Positions 24,171-30,904 of a stretch of DNA of 36,913 nucleotides are shown piece after piece. The stretch spans positions 150,077-186,989 of the forward strand of contig MKTT01000109.1 of the NCBI GenBank assembly GCA_001898385.1. Reading direction: 5' to 3'. Positions within the stretch are counted from its first letter, which is position 1. Every line of letters starts with the position of its first letter. The DNA is from Planctomycetales bacterium 71-10 (GTDB taxonomy: Bacteria > Planctomycetota > Planctomycetia > Isosphaerales > Isosphaeraceae). A program made the translations under genes and the position numbers. The notes beneath the pieces were generated by a model. The model saw only the letters and a program-made list of their open reading frames with translations. It made no database searches and had not been told where the DNA came from.

Positions 24171-25100
24171 ATGCCGAGCCAAACCGAGATCCGAATCAAG
24201 ATCACCGCCCAGATCATCGAGGCCCTGGAGGCTGGCGGTCTGCCGCCGTGGAGGACGCCCTGGGCCTCCCACCCCAACGGCCGGGGCCTCCCTGTGAACG
24301 CCTCCACGGGCCGCCGCTACTCCGGCATCAATCCGCTGATCTTACAGGTCTCCGCCCGCCGCCACGGCTTCCGCTCGAAGTTCTGGGCGACCTTCAATCA
24401 GTGGAAGGACCTCGGGTGCTCGGTTATGGCCAGGCCCGCTCACGTAGCCCCCGGTGCCTGGGGCACGACGGCCATCCTGTACAAGCCGATCTCGAAGACG
24501 GAGATCGACAAGAAGACCGGCCAGGAGAAGGAGAAGGCGTTCCCCCTGCTCAGGACGTTTACTCTGTTCTGTGCCGACCAAGTGACCGGGGCTGGGGCCT
24601 GGCAGGTCCAGGATGAACCCGTCCATGACGGCTTCATCGACTACGAGCCCGCCGAGATCGCCATCAAGGCGACGGGGGCCGACATCAGGCACGGAGGGGA
24701 TCGGGCCTGCTACCGCCGCCCGGCCGAGGGAGGCGGCGGCGACTTCATCATGATGCCGCACAAGTTCTTGTTCGAGATGGAGCGGGAATATTACGCCACG
24801 GCCATGCACGAACTCGCCCACTGGAGCGAGGTCCGGCTCAACTGGACCGGCTCCTACGCCCTGGGCGAGTTGAGGGCCGAGATCGCCTCGGCCTACATGC
24901 TCGCCGAACTGGGCGTGCCGCAGAGCGATGACCTTTCCAATTGCCAGAGCTACCTGTCCTGGTGGGTCTCGGCGCTCCGTGAGGACCCGGCCTGCATCCT
25001 TCGGATCTCAACTGGCGCATCTCGGACCGCCGACTTCGTGTTGGGGTTCTCAAGGTCGAGAGAGGACGCTGAGGAGCCCGAGGAAGCCCTCGTCGGCTGA
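24171..25100 (+). CDS. ardC: ArdC-like anti-restriction protein
   Basis: A 309-residue protein with the ArdC layout. The N-terminal ssDNA-binding domain (DUF1738 type) shows GGLPPWRTPW (22-31) and GRRYSGIN (47-54); the C-terminal zincin-like metallopeptidase domain shows HELAH (213-217), with a likely third metal ligand in the ELRAEIASAYML segment. ArdC proteins are known to protect incoming ssDNA and plasmid DNA from host restriction. It sits under a strong SD-sequestering hairpin and has its own terminator (25124-25156). The chosen ATG follows CAGGAG; earlier codons lie in the leader. Confidence 0.9.
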   Translation: MPSQTEIRIKITAQIIEALEAGGLPPWRTPWASHPNGRGLPVNASTGRRYSGINPLILQVSARRHGFRSKFWATFNQWKDLGCSVMARPAHVAPGAWGTTAILYKPISKTEIDKKTGQEKEKAFPLLRTFTLFCADQVTGAGAWQVQDEPVHDGFIDYEPAEIAIKATGADIRHGGDRACYRRPAEGGGGDFIMMPHKFLFEMEREYYATAMHELAHWSEVRLNWTGSYALGELRAEIASAYMLAELGVPQSDDLSNCQSYLSWWVSALREDPACILRISTGASRTADFVLGFSRSREDAEEPEEALVG

Positions 25101-25123
25101 TCCCCGATCCGAGACGAACCCCT

Positions 25124-25156
25124 GGCCGCCAGTGGTCCCAGGGACCGCTGTGCGGC
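25124..25156 (+). terminator. Terminator hairpin after ardC
   Basis: GGCCG, CAG and GGTCCC pair with GGGACC, CTG and CGGCC in a nested stem, followed by TCTTCGTC. The TTCGTC tail recurs after other hairpins in this block. Confidence 0.6.
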
Positions 25157-25175
25157 CTCTTCGTCCGATCACGAT

Positions 25176-25226
25176 CAATGAGGCTTTGGACCCTGGTTTT
25201 CGTGGAGGACGACCACGACAACCAGG
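25176..25226 (+). promoter_or_regulatory. CACCCTG leader, copy 3
   Basis: CAATGAG-N6-GACCCTG-N5-CGTGGAG. CCTGGTTTTCGTGG (25192-25205) pairs with CCACGACAACCAGG (25213-25226), 13 of 14. The SD AGGAG overlaps the right arm; ATG at 25235. Confidence 0.75.
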
Positions 25227-25234
25227 AGACGAGC

Positions 25235-25450
25235 ATGCCGCTGAGACAAGCAACGCCCTCCCAACTGGACTCGATCAAGCGGGCCATCGATCGCCTCGGC
25301 GAACGAGGGGACGCCGGACGGGCTCTACGAGGCTACCTCGCCCACCAACTCGACGACGAGAACGCCGACCAGTCCGTCCGGTGCGCCCTCAAGAACTTGG
25401 AAGCTGGCATCCGGGAGATACGGGAGGAACTCCGGGCGATCATGTACTGA
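25235..25450 (+). CDS. Small helical unknown protein
   Basis: A 71-residue protein (MPLRQATPSQLDSIKRAIDR ... REELRAIMY), probably a helical bundle. Monocistronic: its own leader upstream and a GGGGGCC-GCAA-GGCCCCC terminator nine bases after the stop. Function unknown. Confidence 0.7.
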   Translation: MPLRQATPSQLDSIKRAIDRLGERGDAGRALRGYLAHQLDDENADQSVRCALKNLEAGIREIREELRAIMY

Positions 25451-25458
25451 GCCGCCCA

Positions 25459-25482
25459 GGGGGCCGCAAGGCCCCCGTTTTC
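25459..25482 (+). terminator. Terminator hairpin
   Basis: GGGGGCC-GCAA-GGCCCCC (25459-25476), followed by GTTTTC. The same 18 bases recur exactly at 28341-28358. Confidence 0.8.
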
Positions 25483-25496
25483 GTGCCCCGCCTCGT

Positions 25497-25527
25497 CAAG
25501 AGGTGCAGGACCCTGCTTGTCGTGGAG
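25497..25527 (+). promoter_or_regulatory. CACCCTG leader, copy 4
   Basis: CAAGAG-N6-GACCCTG-N5-CGTGGAG. The motif is strong, but no long hairpin with the SD is evident here; GCCTC/GAGGC close to the start is a weak alternative. ATG at 25566. Confidence 0.55.
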
Positions 25528-25565
25528 TTCATCCGAGGAACCAGCCTCCAACGGGAGCCCGAGGC

Positions 25566-25805
25566 ATGGCCACGATCAACGGCAAGCCGGTGGACACGAC
25601 TCTCTACCCGGTCGTGACCAAGGCGTTTCAGTACGACGTCGTGACGGTCCCGCCGAGGTACGAGGTCGAACTCTTCGGGGCCAGGGCCAAGCGGAAGACG
25701 GTCCGCTACAAGAAGGGCCAGCGGGTCGCCTGCAAGACCTGGCGAGAGTTCACGGAGCTTCGGGAAAAGGCCCAGCCCCACGGCGGCGAGGTCCAGTTCA
25801 TCTGA
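25566..25805 (+). CDS. Small basic unknown protein
   Basis: A 79-residue protein (MATINGKPVDTTLYPVVTKA ... KAQPHGGEVQFI), beta-rich, with a basic stretch KRKTVRYKKGQRVACKTWR that could contact nucleic acid. GGGAG and its own leader upstream, a terminator downstream. No family recognised. Confidence 0.7.
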   Translation: MATINGKPVDTTLYPVVTKAFQYDVVTVPPRYEVELFGARAKRKTVRYKKGQRVACKTWREFTELREKAQPHGGEVQFI

Positions 25806-25822
25806 TTTGACGACGAGGAAGG

Positions 25823-25849
25823 CCGAGGGGTGAGGTTGACGCCCCTCGG
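25823..25849 (+). terminator. Terminator hairpin
   Basis: CCGAGGGG (25823-25830) pairs with CCCCTCGG (25842-25849); 18 bases after the preceding stop. Confidence 0.65.
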
Positions 25850-25892
25850 GCTTCTGACACGGCCGAGATGACCGACTCACGGCTCGGCGTGG

Positions 25893-25922
25893 ATTGACCA
25901 TTTGCACCCTACTTATCGAGAG
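25893..25922 (+). promoter_or_regulatory. CACCCTG leader, copy 5 (parB)
   Basis: ATTGAC-N6-CACCCTA-N5-CGAGAG: a diverged copy with the standard spacing. It precedes a seven-codon leader frame and then parB; no clear SD hairpin. Confidence 0.45.
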
Positions 25923-25936
25923 CGGCGACAACGAAC

Positions 25937-25960
25937 ATGCCGCTGATCCCACGCATTTGA
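25937..25960 (+). CDS. Seven-codon leader peptide before parB
   Basis: ATG-CCG-CTG-ATC-CCA-CGC-ATT-TGA encodes MPLIPRI. Its stop overlaps the parB ribosome site (TGAGGAG), so termination there could deliver ribosomes to the parB ATG ten bases on. No strong SD of its own; significance uncertain. Confidence 0.35.
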   Translation: MPLIPRI

Positions 25961-25969
25961 GGAGCACCG

Positions 25970-26878
25970 ATGGCGTTCACCGCAGAGACCGGCGACCACA
26001 AGGTCACTCGCAGCGACATCTTCCTCGTCGATCCCAGGGCGCTCGTGGTGGACTGGAAGAAGAACCTCAGCCGCAACGGTGAGGAGCCGCCCGTCGATGA
26101 CGCCCTGATCGAACTGGCGAAGGACATGATGCCCAAGCGGGGCCAGGGGGACGCCGAGGACGGCTCATCGGGCCAACTGAACCCGATTTTGACCCGGCCG
26201 CTACCGGACCGCCGCCTCGAAGTCGTCGGCGGGTTCCGCAGGATGAGGGCGGCGTTGTGGCTCATCGAGTCCGGGACGTGTCCTGACTTCAAGGTGAAGT
26301 ACGTCGTGTCCCGGCTCTCCGACGCCGAGGCGGCCCTCGTCAACCTGAGCGAGAATATCCAGCGAGAAGACCCCAGGCCGATCCAATTGGCCCACGCCGT
26401 CCGGTCGTTGACCGAGGATTACGGGCTGAGCCTCAAGCAGGTCGCCGGGCGTCTCAAGAGGTCGGAGACCTGGCTCTCGAACCTCTTGAACCTCGCCATG
26501 CTGCCGACCGCCATCCAGGCGAGCGTGGCCAGAGGCGAGACCCCAGTGAGCGCCGCCCTCGAACTCGTCAAGTTGCCGACCGACCAGCAGGTCGCCGTCT
26601 TCGACGCCCTGGCCAATGGCGACGGGAAGATCACCGCCTCAAGGGTGAAGGCGAAGCGTCAGGAGGTCCATGAGGTGACGGGCGAGGGCGGCCCCGTACC
26701 CAGGACGTTGAAGCAGTTCAGGGCGTTTTTGGAGGGGAAGACCGGCCCGGCCGACCCCGGCCATAAGCTAGCCGCCAGCCTGCTCGACTTCCTGGCGGGC
26801 AAGCGGACGGACGAGGGCATGGGCAAGGACTGGGATCGGGCGTTCGGCGACCCCGGCAAGCAAAGGTTGACCGGATGA
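25970..26878 (+). CDS. ParB/RepB/Spo0J-family protein
   Basis: A 302-residue ParB-like protein. The N-terminal nucleotide/DNA-binding domain carries GGFRRMRAALW (87-97, the GERR-type motif) and NLSENIQREDP (125-135). The HTH follows (about 150-175: GLSLKQVAGRLKRSETWLSNLLNL). The C-terminal part is shorter and ends in a disordered tail. ParB proteins bind parS and, with CTP, form a clamp for DNA partition; here no parA is adjacent, so it may act as a plasmid-type regulator, or parA may lie elsewhere. It has its own leader and terminator (26890-26914). No parS-like site was recognised in the window. Confidence 0.88.
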   Translation: MAFTAETGDHKVTRSDIFLVDPRALVVDWKKNLSRNGEEPPVDDALIELAKDMMPKRGQGDAEDGSSGQLNPILTRPLPDRRLEVVGGFRRMRAALWLIESGTCPDFKVKYVVSRLSDAEAALVNLSENIQREDPRPIQLAHAVRSLTEDYGLSLKQVAGRLKRSETWLSNLLNLAMLPTAIQASVARGETPVSAALELVKLPTDQQVAVFDALANGDGKITASRVKAKRQEVHEVTGEGGPVPRTLKQFRAFLEGKTGPADPGHKLAASLLDFLAGKRTDEGMGKDWDRAFGDPGKQRLTG

Positions 26879-26889
26879 CCCCGACGCCG

Positions 26890-26914
26890 CCCGAGGGGGT
26901 GACGCCCCCTCGGG
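26890..26914 (+). terminator. Terminator hairpin after parB
   Basis: CCCGAGGGGG-TGACG-CCCCCTCGGG, a perfect 10-bp stem 12 bases after the stop. Confidence 0.8.
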
Positions 26915-27117
26915 TCCACGGCATCGCCGAACGGGTCGAGCCCGATCTCACGATCAGGGGGACGCAAGACCGGGCTCCCATGTTTTGACAACCCGGACTG
27001 AGCAAGGGCACCAGCGTCTCGTGGCGACGTCGCCGACCTTCGGGAACAGCCAAGGGCCTGGGTTGACGTCGAGGCCCTGTAAGGCCCTCGGGAGGCCCAG
27101 GAGAAGACGGTACGACA
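26915..27117. other. Intergenic gap
   Basis: About 200 bases between the parB terminator and the next leader. No convincing gene; possibly a lost cassette. Confidence 0.4.
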
Positions 27118-27170
27118 TCAAGAGGGCGAGAACCCTGTTCTTCGTGACCGACGTCCCACGATCGATCAGG
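27118..27170 (+). promoter_or_regulatory. CACCCTG leader, copy 6
   Basis: TCAAGAG-N6-AACCCTG-N5-CGTGACC. CCTG and CGTG can pair with CAGG (27167-27170) and CACG (27157-27160) around an internal loop; the SD CAGGAG is in the arm. ATG at 27179. Confidence 0.6.
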
Positions 27171-27178
27171 AGTGCTCC

Positions 27179-27781
27179 ATGACTACGCTCGGCGAGATGA
27201 CGATCGAGGACGCCGCCCGAGAGGCGGCGGGCAACTGGCGGAAGTTCGTCTGCTTCGCCTGGGACCGTGGGCGTGACCTGGACGACTGCGACCAGTGGGC
27301 GATCCTCTACACGCACAACCGGGACAGTGGCCTGCTCGATCAGAGCAACGCCTCGGCCATCGCCAAGGCCCTGGAGCCTTTCACCGAGGGCGACGACCCG
27401 GACGTCGTGTTCGAGAGCCATTCGCACTGGGCGGTTGGGCACGTCGATGGCTTCTCCATCCGGGTCTACGGGGACGGCGAGATCGCCGACGCCTTCCGGG
27501 TCTATCACGACCTCGCCGGGCGGGTCGCCGCCTACCCGATCCTGGACGAGACGGACTACTACCTCAGGGAGTACGAGGCGACGATCCAGAACATCGGCGA
27601 GGCGGCCTCTCGAATCAAGCGGGATTACGACCTCCCGGACCAGTGGGACATGGATGCGTATGCCTGGCTGGCCGACCTGCGACCGGGCTCGGTCGAGAGC
27701 CGGGACGACCGGGGCGGCTACCCGAGCGAGGACCACCTCCGGGCCGCCTTCGAAGCCCTTGGGTACGAGCGGCTCGAATGA
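27179..27781 (+). CDS. Unknown 200-residue acidic protein
   Basis: Begins MTTLGEMTIEDAAREAAGNW. Acidic, with many Asp, Tyr and Trp residues (VCFAWDRGRDLDD, FESHSHWAVGHVDG, DETDYYLREYEA). The aromatic/acidic surface is of the type seen in small plasmid proteins, some of which mimic DNA, but that is inference. CAGGAG before the ATG; monocistronic. Confidence 0.75.
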   Translation: MTTLGEMTIEDAAREAAGNWRKFVCFAWDRGRDLDDCDQWAILYTHNRDSGLLDQSNASAIAKALEPFTEGDDPDVVFESHSHWAVGHVDGFSIRVYGDGEIADAFRVYHDLAGRVAAYPILDETDYYLREYEATIQNIGEAASRIKRDYDLPDQWDMDAYAWLADLRPGSVESRDDRGGYPSEDHLRAAFEALGYERLE

Positions 27782-27807
27782 GCCGCCTTTCCCGTGTGCC
27801 CGCTGGG

Positions 27808-27860
27808 CATGAGGTCCTGAACCCTGCGAGGTGTGTGACGACCCGACACCGAACGGGGGA
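27808..27860 (+). promoter_or_regulatory. CACCCTG leader, copy 7
   Basis: CATGAG-N6-AACCCTG-N5-TGTGTGA. GGTGT pairs with ACACC, and CCC with GGG of the SD GGGGGAG. ATG at 27867. Confidence 0.6.
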
Positions 27861-27866
27861 GCCGAG

Positions 27867-28334
27867 ATGACCGAAGAGATGACCGAGACGCCCGCCGTGA
27901 CGGAACCCGAGGGCCTCGACGAGTTCCTGGCCGCCTACATCGAGGCGGCCCTCTGGAGCAGCACCGACAACGCCGACGACGGCGGGGGCGAGCCGCTCGA
28001 CCGCAATTTTGACGAGGGCGACATCGCCCCGGAGACGCTCGTTCGGATGCGGGCCGACTGTGCCGCCTTCCTGGCCCATCGTCTCGGCGGTCGGCTCATC
28101 GGGATCGCCGAGCGGCTGGAAGCGGAGGGGCGATGGGGCCTGCCGGGCGGCGTCAACTGCACGGTGGCCGAGTACGCCGGACACGACTTCTGGCTCACCC
28201 GCAACGGCCACGGGTGCGGCTTCTGGGATGGGGATTGGCCGGAGGGCGTCGGCGAGGGCCTAGACCGGCTCGCTCACGAATTCGGGGAGTGGGACCTGTC
28301 CGTCGGCGACGACGGCCTGATCTACGGCTGCTGA
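27867..28334 (+). CDS. Unknown 155-residue acidic protein
   Basis: Begins MTEEMTETPAVTEPEGLDEF. The second half (TVAEYAGHDFWLTRNGHGCGFWDGDWP ... FGEWDLSVGDDGLIYGC) has a recognisable Gly/Asp/Trp pattern found in small plasmid proteins I recall, without known function. GGGGGAG before the ATG; its terminator lies at 28341. Confidence 0.75.
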   Translation: MTEEMTETPAVTEPEGLDEFLAAYIEAALWSSTDNADDGGGEPLDRNFDEGDIAPETLVRMRADCAAFLAHRLGGRLIGIAERLEAEGRWGLPGGVNCTVAEYAGHDFWLTRNGHGCGFWDGDWPEGVGEGLDRLAHEFGEWDLSVGDDGLIYGC

Positions 28335-28340
28335 AGCTCT

Positions 28341-28362
28341 GGGGGCCGCAAGGCCCCCGTTC
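28341..28362 (+). terminator. Terminator hairpin (identical to 25459)
   Basis: GGGGGCC-GCAA-GGCCCCC, then GTTCGTC; the stem-loop is identical to the one after the 25235 gene, which suggests cassette duplication or exchange. Confidence 0.8.
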
Positions 28363-28378
28363 GTCACGCATGAAGAGC

Positions 28379-28430
28379 CATGAGGGTGAGAACCCTGACT
28401 GGTGTCGTCCGATCGGCACCACCAACAGGG
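28379..28430 (+). promoter_or_regulatory. CACCCTG leader, copy 8
   Basis: CATGAG-N6-AACCCTG-N5-TGTCG. CCCTG and GGTG can pair with CAGGG (28426-28430) and CACC. ATG at 28438. Confidence 0.6.
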
Positions 28431-28437
28431 ACCCAGG

Positions 28438-28635
28438 ATGATCCAGATCGCCACCTTGCTCGACGACGTGACGGCCCAGGCAGACGAGATGAGCTTGACC
28501 ACGAACAGGGCCTACAAGGCCGACGAGCCCCACGATTGCGACGTCTGCGGGGTCGCAACGCCCGACGTGGACCTCTGGGCCGAGGAACCGGAGACGGGCG
28601 AACAGATATGGCTCTGCTTGTCGTGCGGCTGTTGA
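28438..28635 (+). CDS. Small zinc-ribbon-like protein
   Basis: A 65-residue protein with HDCDVCG and a second CLSCGC at the end, a likely four-Cys zinc site (CxxC ... CxxC). The first half is polar. Function unknown; small zinc ribbons often bind nucleic acid or protein partners. Confidence 0.65.
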   Translation: MIQIATLLDDVTAQADEMSLTTNRAYKADEPHDCDVCGVATPDVDLWAEEPETGEQIWLCLSCGC

Positions 28636-28738
28636 CCCCTGACGCCATCCGAATCGAGTGGTCCTCGTCCAGCGAGGGCCGCTCGCTTCGTCCGAGCCAA
28701 GAGACACAGCAGCCCGACGACCACGGGACAATGACGGC

Positions 28739-28784
28739 CAAGAGTCGCTGCACCCTGCCCAGCGTGAGAGACGCAACCCGAGGG
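28739..28784 (+). promoter_or_regulatory. CACCCTG leader, copy 9
   Basis: CAAGAG-N6-CACCCTG-N5-CGTGAGAG. CCCT and GCGT can pair with AGGG and ACGC around an internal loop. ATG at 28792. Confidence 0.65.
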
Positions 28785-28791
28785 GAACAAG

Positions 28792-29010
28792 ATGAACGGC
28801 GTGATCAGCAGCGTCGAGGGTCACGGCTCAATCGTGATCCTCTGGCTCGCCTTGGAGGACGGCAGGACCGAGCCGGTCTACTTCGATGCCCGACCATTCT
28901 CCGTGATGGCCGAGACCGAGGGAGCCGAGAGCACGGACGATCTCATCGGCCGCCCCGTGTTCTACAACGGCGAGACGATCGAGTTCTTGGACAACGTGGA
29001 GGTTGCATGA
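28792..29010 (+). CDS. Small beta-rich unknown protein
   Basis: A 72-residue protein, MNGVISSVEGHGSIVILWLA..., with an alternating pattern of strands (VYFDARPFSVM, VFYNGETIEFL) typical of a small barrel. It overlaps the next gene by four bases (ATGA, 29007-29010), so the two are coupled. Confidence 0.75.
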   Translation: MNGVISSVEGHGSIVILWLALEDGRTEPVYFDARPFSVMAETEGAESTDDLIGRPVFYNGETIEFLDNVEVA

Positions 29011-29297
29011 GCGTCAGGTTCGAGACCGGCCAGATCGTCGCCACGCCCGGTGCCCTGGAGGCCCTCCGGCAAGCCGGGCAGCGGCCCTTGGAGTTCCTCG
29101 ACCGCCACGTACGGGGCGACTGGGGCGACCTTGATGAGGAGGACATGCGGCTCAACGACGAAGCGGTCGAGGATGGCTCCAGGGTTTTGTCTTCGTACAC
29201 CCTGGCCACCGGGGACCGCCTCTGGATCATCAGCGAGGCCAAGGGCGACGACGGGCGGCGTGCCTGCTCGACACTACTGATCCCGGATGATTATTGA
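29007..29297 (+). CDS. Small phage/plasmid-type protein (GDWG family)
   Basis: A 96-residue protein of a widespread but uncharacterised small family I recall from phages and plasmids. The pattern here is RHVRGDWGDLDEEDMRLNDEA, then VEDGSRVLSSYTLATGDRLW, then IISEA and a LLIPDDY end. Acidic. Starts at ATG 29007 within the previous stop. Followed by a 10-bp terminator hairpin (29303-29328). Confidence 0.8.
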   Translation: MSVRFETGQIVATPGALEALRQAGQRPLEFLDRHVRGDWGDLDEEDMRLNDEAVEDGSRVLSSYTLATGDRLWIISEAKGDDGRRACSTLLIPDDY

Positions 29298-29302
29298 ACC
29301 GC

Positions 29303-29332
29303 AAGGCCCCTGGACAATCAGGGGCCTTCCTT
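29303..29332 (+). terminator. Terminator hairpin
   Basis: AAGGCCCCTG-GACAAT-CAGGGGCCTT, a perfect 10-bp stem, then CCTTCGTC. Confidence 0.8.
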
Positions 29333-29347
29333 CGTCGCCGTCTGACC

Positions 29348-29393
29348 ATTGAGGAACTGCACCCTGCCAGGCGTGGACAACTCGCCTGACAGG
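29348..29393 (+). promoter_or_regulatory. CACCCTG leader, copy 10
   Basis: ATTGAG-N6-CACCCTG-N5-CGTGGAC. CCTGCCAGGCG (29363-29373) pairs with CGCCTGACAGG (29383-29393), 10 of 11. The SD AGGAG (29391-29395) is in the right arm. ATG at 29402. Confidence 0.75.
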
Positions 29394-29401
29394 AGATGCC
29401 G

Positions 29402-29971
29402 ATGGCCGACGAGACGACCAAGCTGGACTGGGATCACGAGCACGCCCGATGGGAGCGGGAGATGCGGGGCTTGGTCCGGGCGCTCGGCTGGAAGGCCCTG
29501 AAGCGGGCGAGGCGGCCGAAAGCGTGCTGGGACGACATGATCACCGACATGGAGATTTTCAGTTGGAGGGCCTGGCGGTCGCTACGGCTCCGTGGCCTCG
29601 AACCCCAGGAGATCGGGATCTGGGCGATTGCCGATCGGGCGGTCAGGACATCGCTCCAGGGTGCCCGCTTCCAGCCGATCGGCGTGATGGGGGACAGGAG
29701 CCACGCCGACAGCATCCACAACAAGAGGAACGGCGTAAAGGTACGCTCCAACCGTGAGGAGTGGCAACTCAGCGGGGCAGTTGGTGATGGCCAGGACGAG
29801 AGCGACCTGATGGCCGACTGGGCGACCTGGAGGGAATCGCTCGGGAATCACGACCGAGGATTCGTCGAAGCGCTGGAGACGGGCGACGTCGAGAGCGTAG
29901 AGGCGATCAAGAATGCCAAACGCCTCAAGAGGGCTCTCGCCGATGGGTTCCGGGAATTCAGGCAGGCTTGA
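29402..29971 (+). CDS. Unknown protein, possibly sigma-factor-like
   Basis: A 189-residue helical protein. The pattern W-A-RSLRLRGLEPQEIGIWAI-DRAVRTSLQG and the closing KNAKRLKRALADGFREF recall planctomycete mobile-element proteins that end in a sigma-4-like HTH, but the usual HTH is not clear here, so the label is only a suggestion. The second of two ATGs is chosen (29402) because AGGAG abuts the first. Its own leader and terminator (29977-30005). Confidence 0.65.
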   Translation: MADETTKLDWDHEHARWEREMRGLVRALGWKALKRARRPKACWDDMITDMEIFSWRAWRSLRLRGLEPQEIGIWAIADRAVRTSLQGARFQPIGVMGDRSHADSIHNKRNGVKVRSNREEWQLSGAVGDGQDESDLMADWATWRESLGNHDRGFVEALETGDVESVEAIKNAKRLKRALADGFREFRQA

Positions 29972-29976
29972 GCGAT

Positions 29977-30016
29977 GAGGGGGCGGGCCGAGAGGCTCGC
30001 CCCTCTCCGTTCGTCA
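29977..30016 (+). terminator. Terminator hairpin
   Basis: GAGGGG-CGGGCC pairs with GGCTCG-CCCCTC (one bulged G, one G-T), then TCCGTTCGTC. Confidence 0.65.
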
Positions 30017-30021
30017 TCGAA

Positions 30022-30052
30022 TCAAGAGTCTTGGCACCCTGCCCTGAAGGGA
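30022..30052 (+). promoter_or_regulatory. CACCCTG leader, copy 11
   Basis: TCAAGAG-N6-CACCCTG. Only CCCT/AGGG pair over a short loop; the AGGG is in the SD AGGGAG. GTG at 30060. Confidence 0.6.
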
Positions 30053-30059
30053 GAACGAC

Positions 30060-30287
30060 GTGCTCGTCAGGCACCATCACGACGGCAAGGTCTACATGAT
30101 CGAGGTCCCGGACGGCAGCCGGGTCAGGCGGTCCGAGGCCGCAGGCGAGGGGGCAATCTTCGTCTCGGTCGAAGGGGGCGGCGAGGTCCCGGTCTTCGAG
30201 GTTCCTGGGGAGTTGATGGTGGTGCTGGCTCGGGAGGGACGGTACGGGCTGCGTCTCGTCGGGGTCGAGGAGGGGCTGGAGCCGTGA
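30060..30287 (+). CDS. Small beta-rich unknown protein
   Basis: A 75-residue protein from a GTG start after AGGGAG: VLVRHHHDGKVYMIEVPDGS, then RVRRSEAAGEGAIFVSV, then VFEVPGELMVVLAREGRYGL. Strand-rich. No family recognised. The next leader motif lies about ten bases after its stop. Confidence 0.65.
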   Translation: MLVRHHHDGKVYMIEVPDGSRVRRSEAAGEGAIFVSVEGGGEVPVFEVPGELMVVLAREGRYGLRLVGVEEGLEP

Positions 30288-30298
30288 CGCTCGGGAGG

Positions 30299-30329
30299 CG
30301 AGAGTTACAGCGCCCTGCTGTGCGAGGGG
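30299..30329 (+). promoter_or_regulatory. CACCCTG leader, copy 12
   Basis: CGAGAG-N6-CGCCCTG-N5-CGAGGGG. CCCT can pair with AGGG of the SD. ATG at 30330 directly after the SD. Confidence 0.55.
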
Positions 30330-30475
30330 ATGGGCGACGTCTTTCGCCCAGCCGAGAGCGGGGCTTGATCGACGCTTACCAGGAGACTCTCGTCAGGCTC
30401 GGCTTGGACCTGTTGACGCTGGCCGACGAACCTTGGTCATCAAATTACGTCCCCGACCAACTGCGGGAGGCGTAG
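30330..30475 (+). pseudogene. Short frameshifted gene, last of the cassette block
   Basis: The ATG after the leader gives MGDVFRPAESGA and a stop at 30366-30368. A different frame from TTG 30365 then reads LIDAYQETLVRLGLDLLTLA, then DEPWSSNYVPDQLREA. Joined at the GGGG run (about 30360-30363) the two make a plausible 47-residue protein. Either a frameshift has broken the gene, or the run is a slippery site. An open frame from GTG 30284 also reaches the same end, overlapping the upstream stop, and is a third possibility. Confidence 0.45.
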
Positions 30476-30904
30476 CGCCTTGGGCGTCAAGGAACTAACA
30501 ATGGACTTACTATTCACTGTCTCGCCCAGGTTGGGCTCGCCCGCCCCCTACTCATCACCGCTTTAGCACCGCCATTTTCTTACCGTTCGCCGTTCCCGGT
30601 TTTCGCCCGGCCTGTCGCAAAATGTTCATCTTTCGCTCCCTGGTCTCTGCCTGAAAAACCAGTAACATCTCGTCATCCTCGGCCTCACGGATTTTATCCA
30701 AATAGCAAACCTCGGCGATGTCTCAGGGCGGGTCCCGTGCCACCTGTCTTCCCCGTTCTGGTCGGAACAAGCAGTCCTCCCCGGACACGCTCGACTGGAG
30801 GGCCGCTTCCGCAGGTCCCCGACCCGGACGAGCAGCACATTCATGATCTCGACTGATCTGGTGGGCGGCGAAGGAGAATCGATGCCGCACCCCTAAATAA
30901 CTCC
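30476..30904. other. AT-richer intergenic region
   Basis: About 430 bases with lower GC than the surroundings around 30480-30720. No convincing gene; a 72-codon minus-strand frame (30626-30844) is unsupported. A four-codon frame (30882-30896, MPHP) after AAGGAG sits just before the next gene. Confidence 0.4.

Noticed and set aside
23311..30329. CACCCTG motif as an ordinary sigma-70 promoter
   Set aside because: No TTGACA/TATAAT-like boxes at normal spacing; the conserved parts are GC-rich and linked to the ribosome site by pairing. A special promoter remains possible.
30626..30844. 72-codon minus-strand frame
   Set aside because: Unusual composition in an AT-richer gap, no ribosome site and no relatives recognised.
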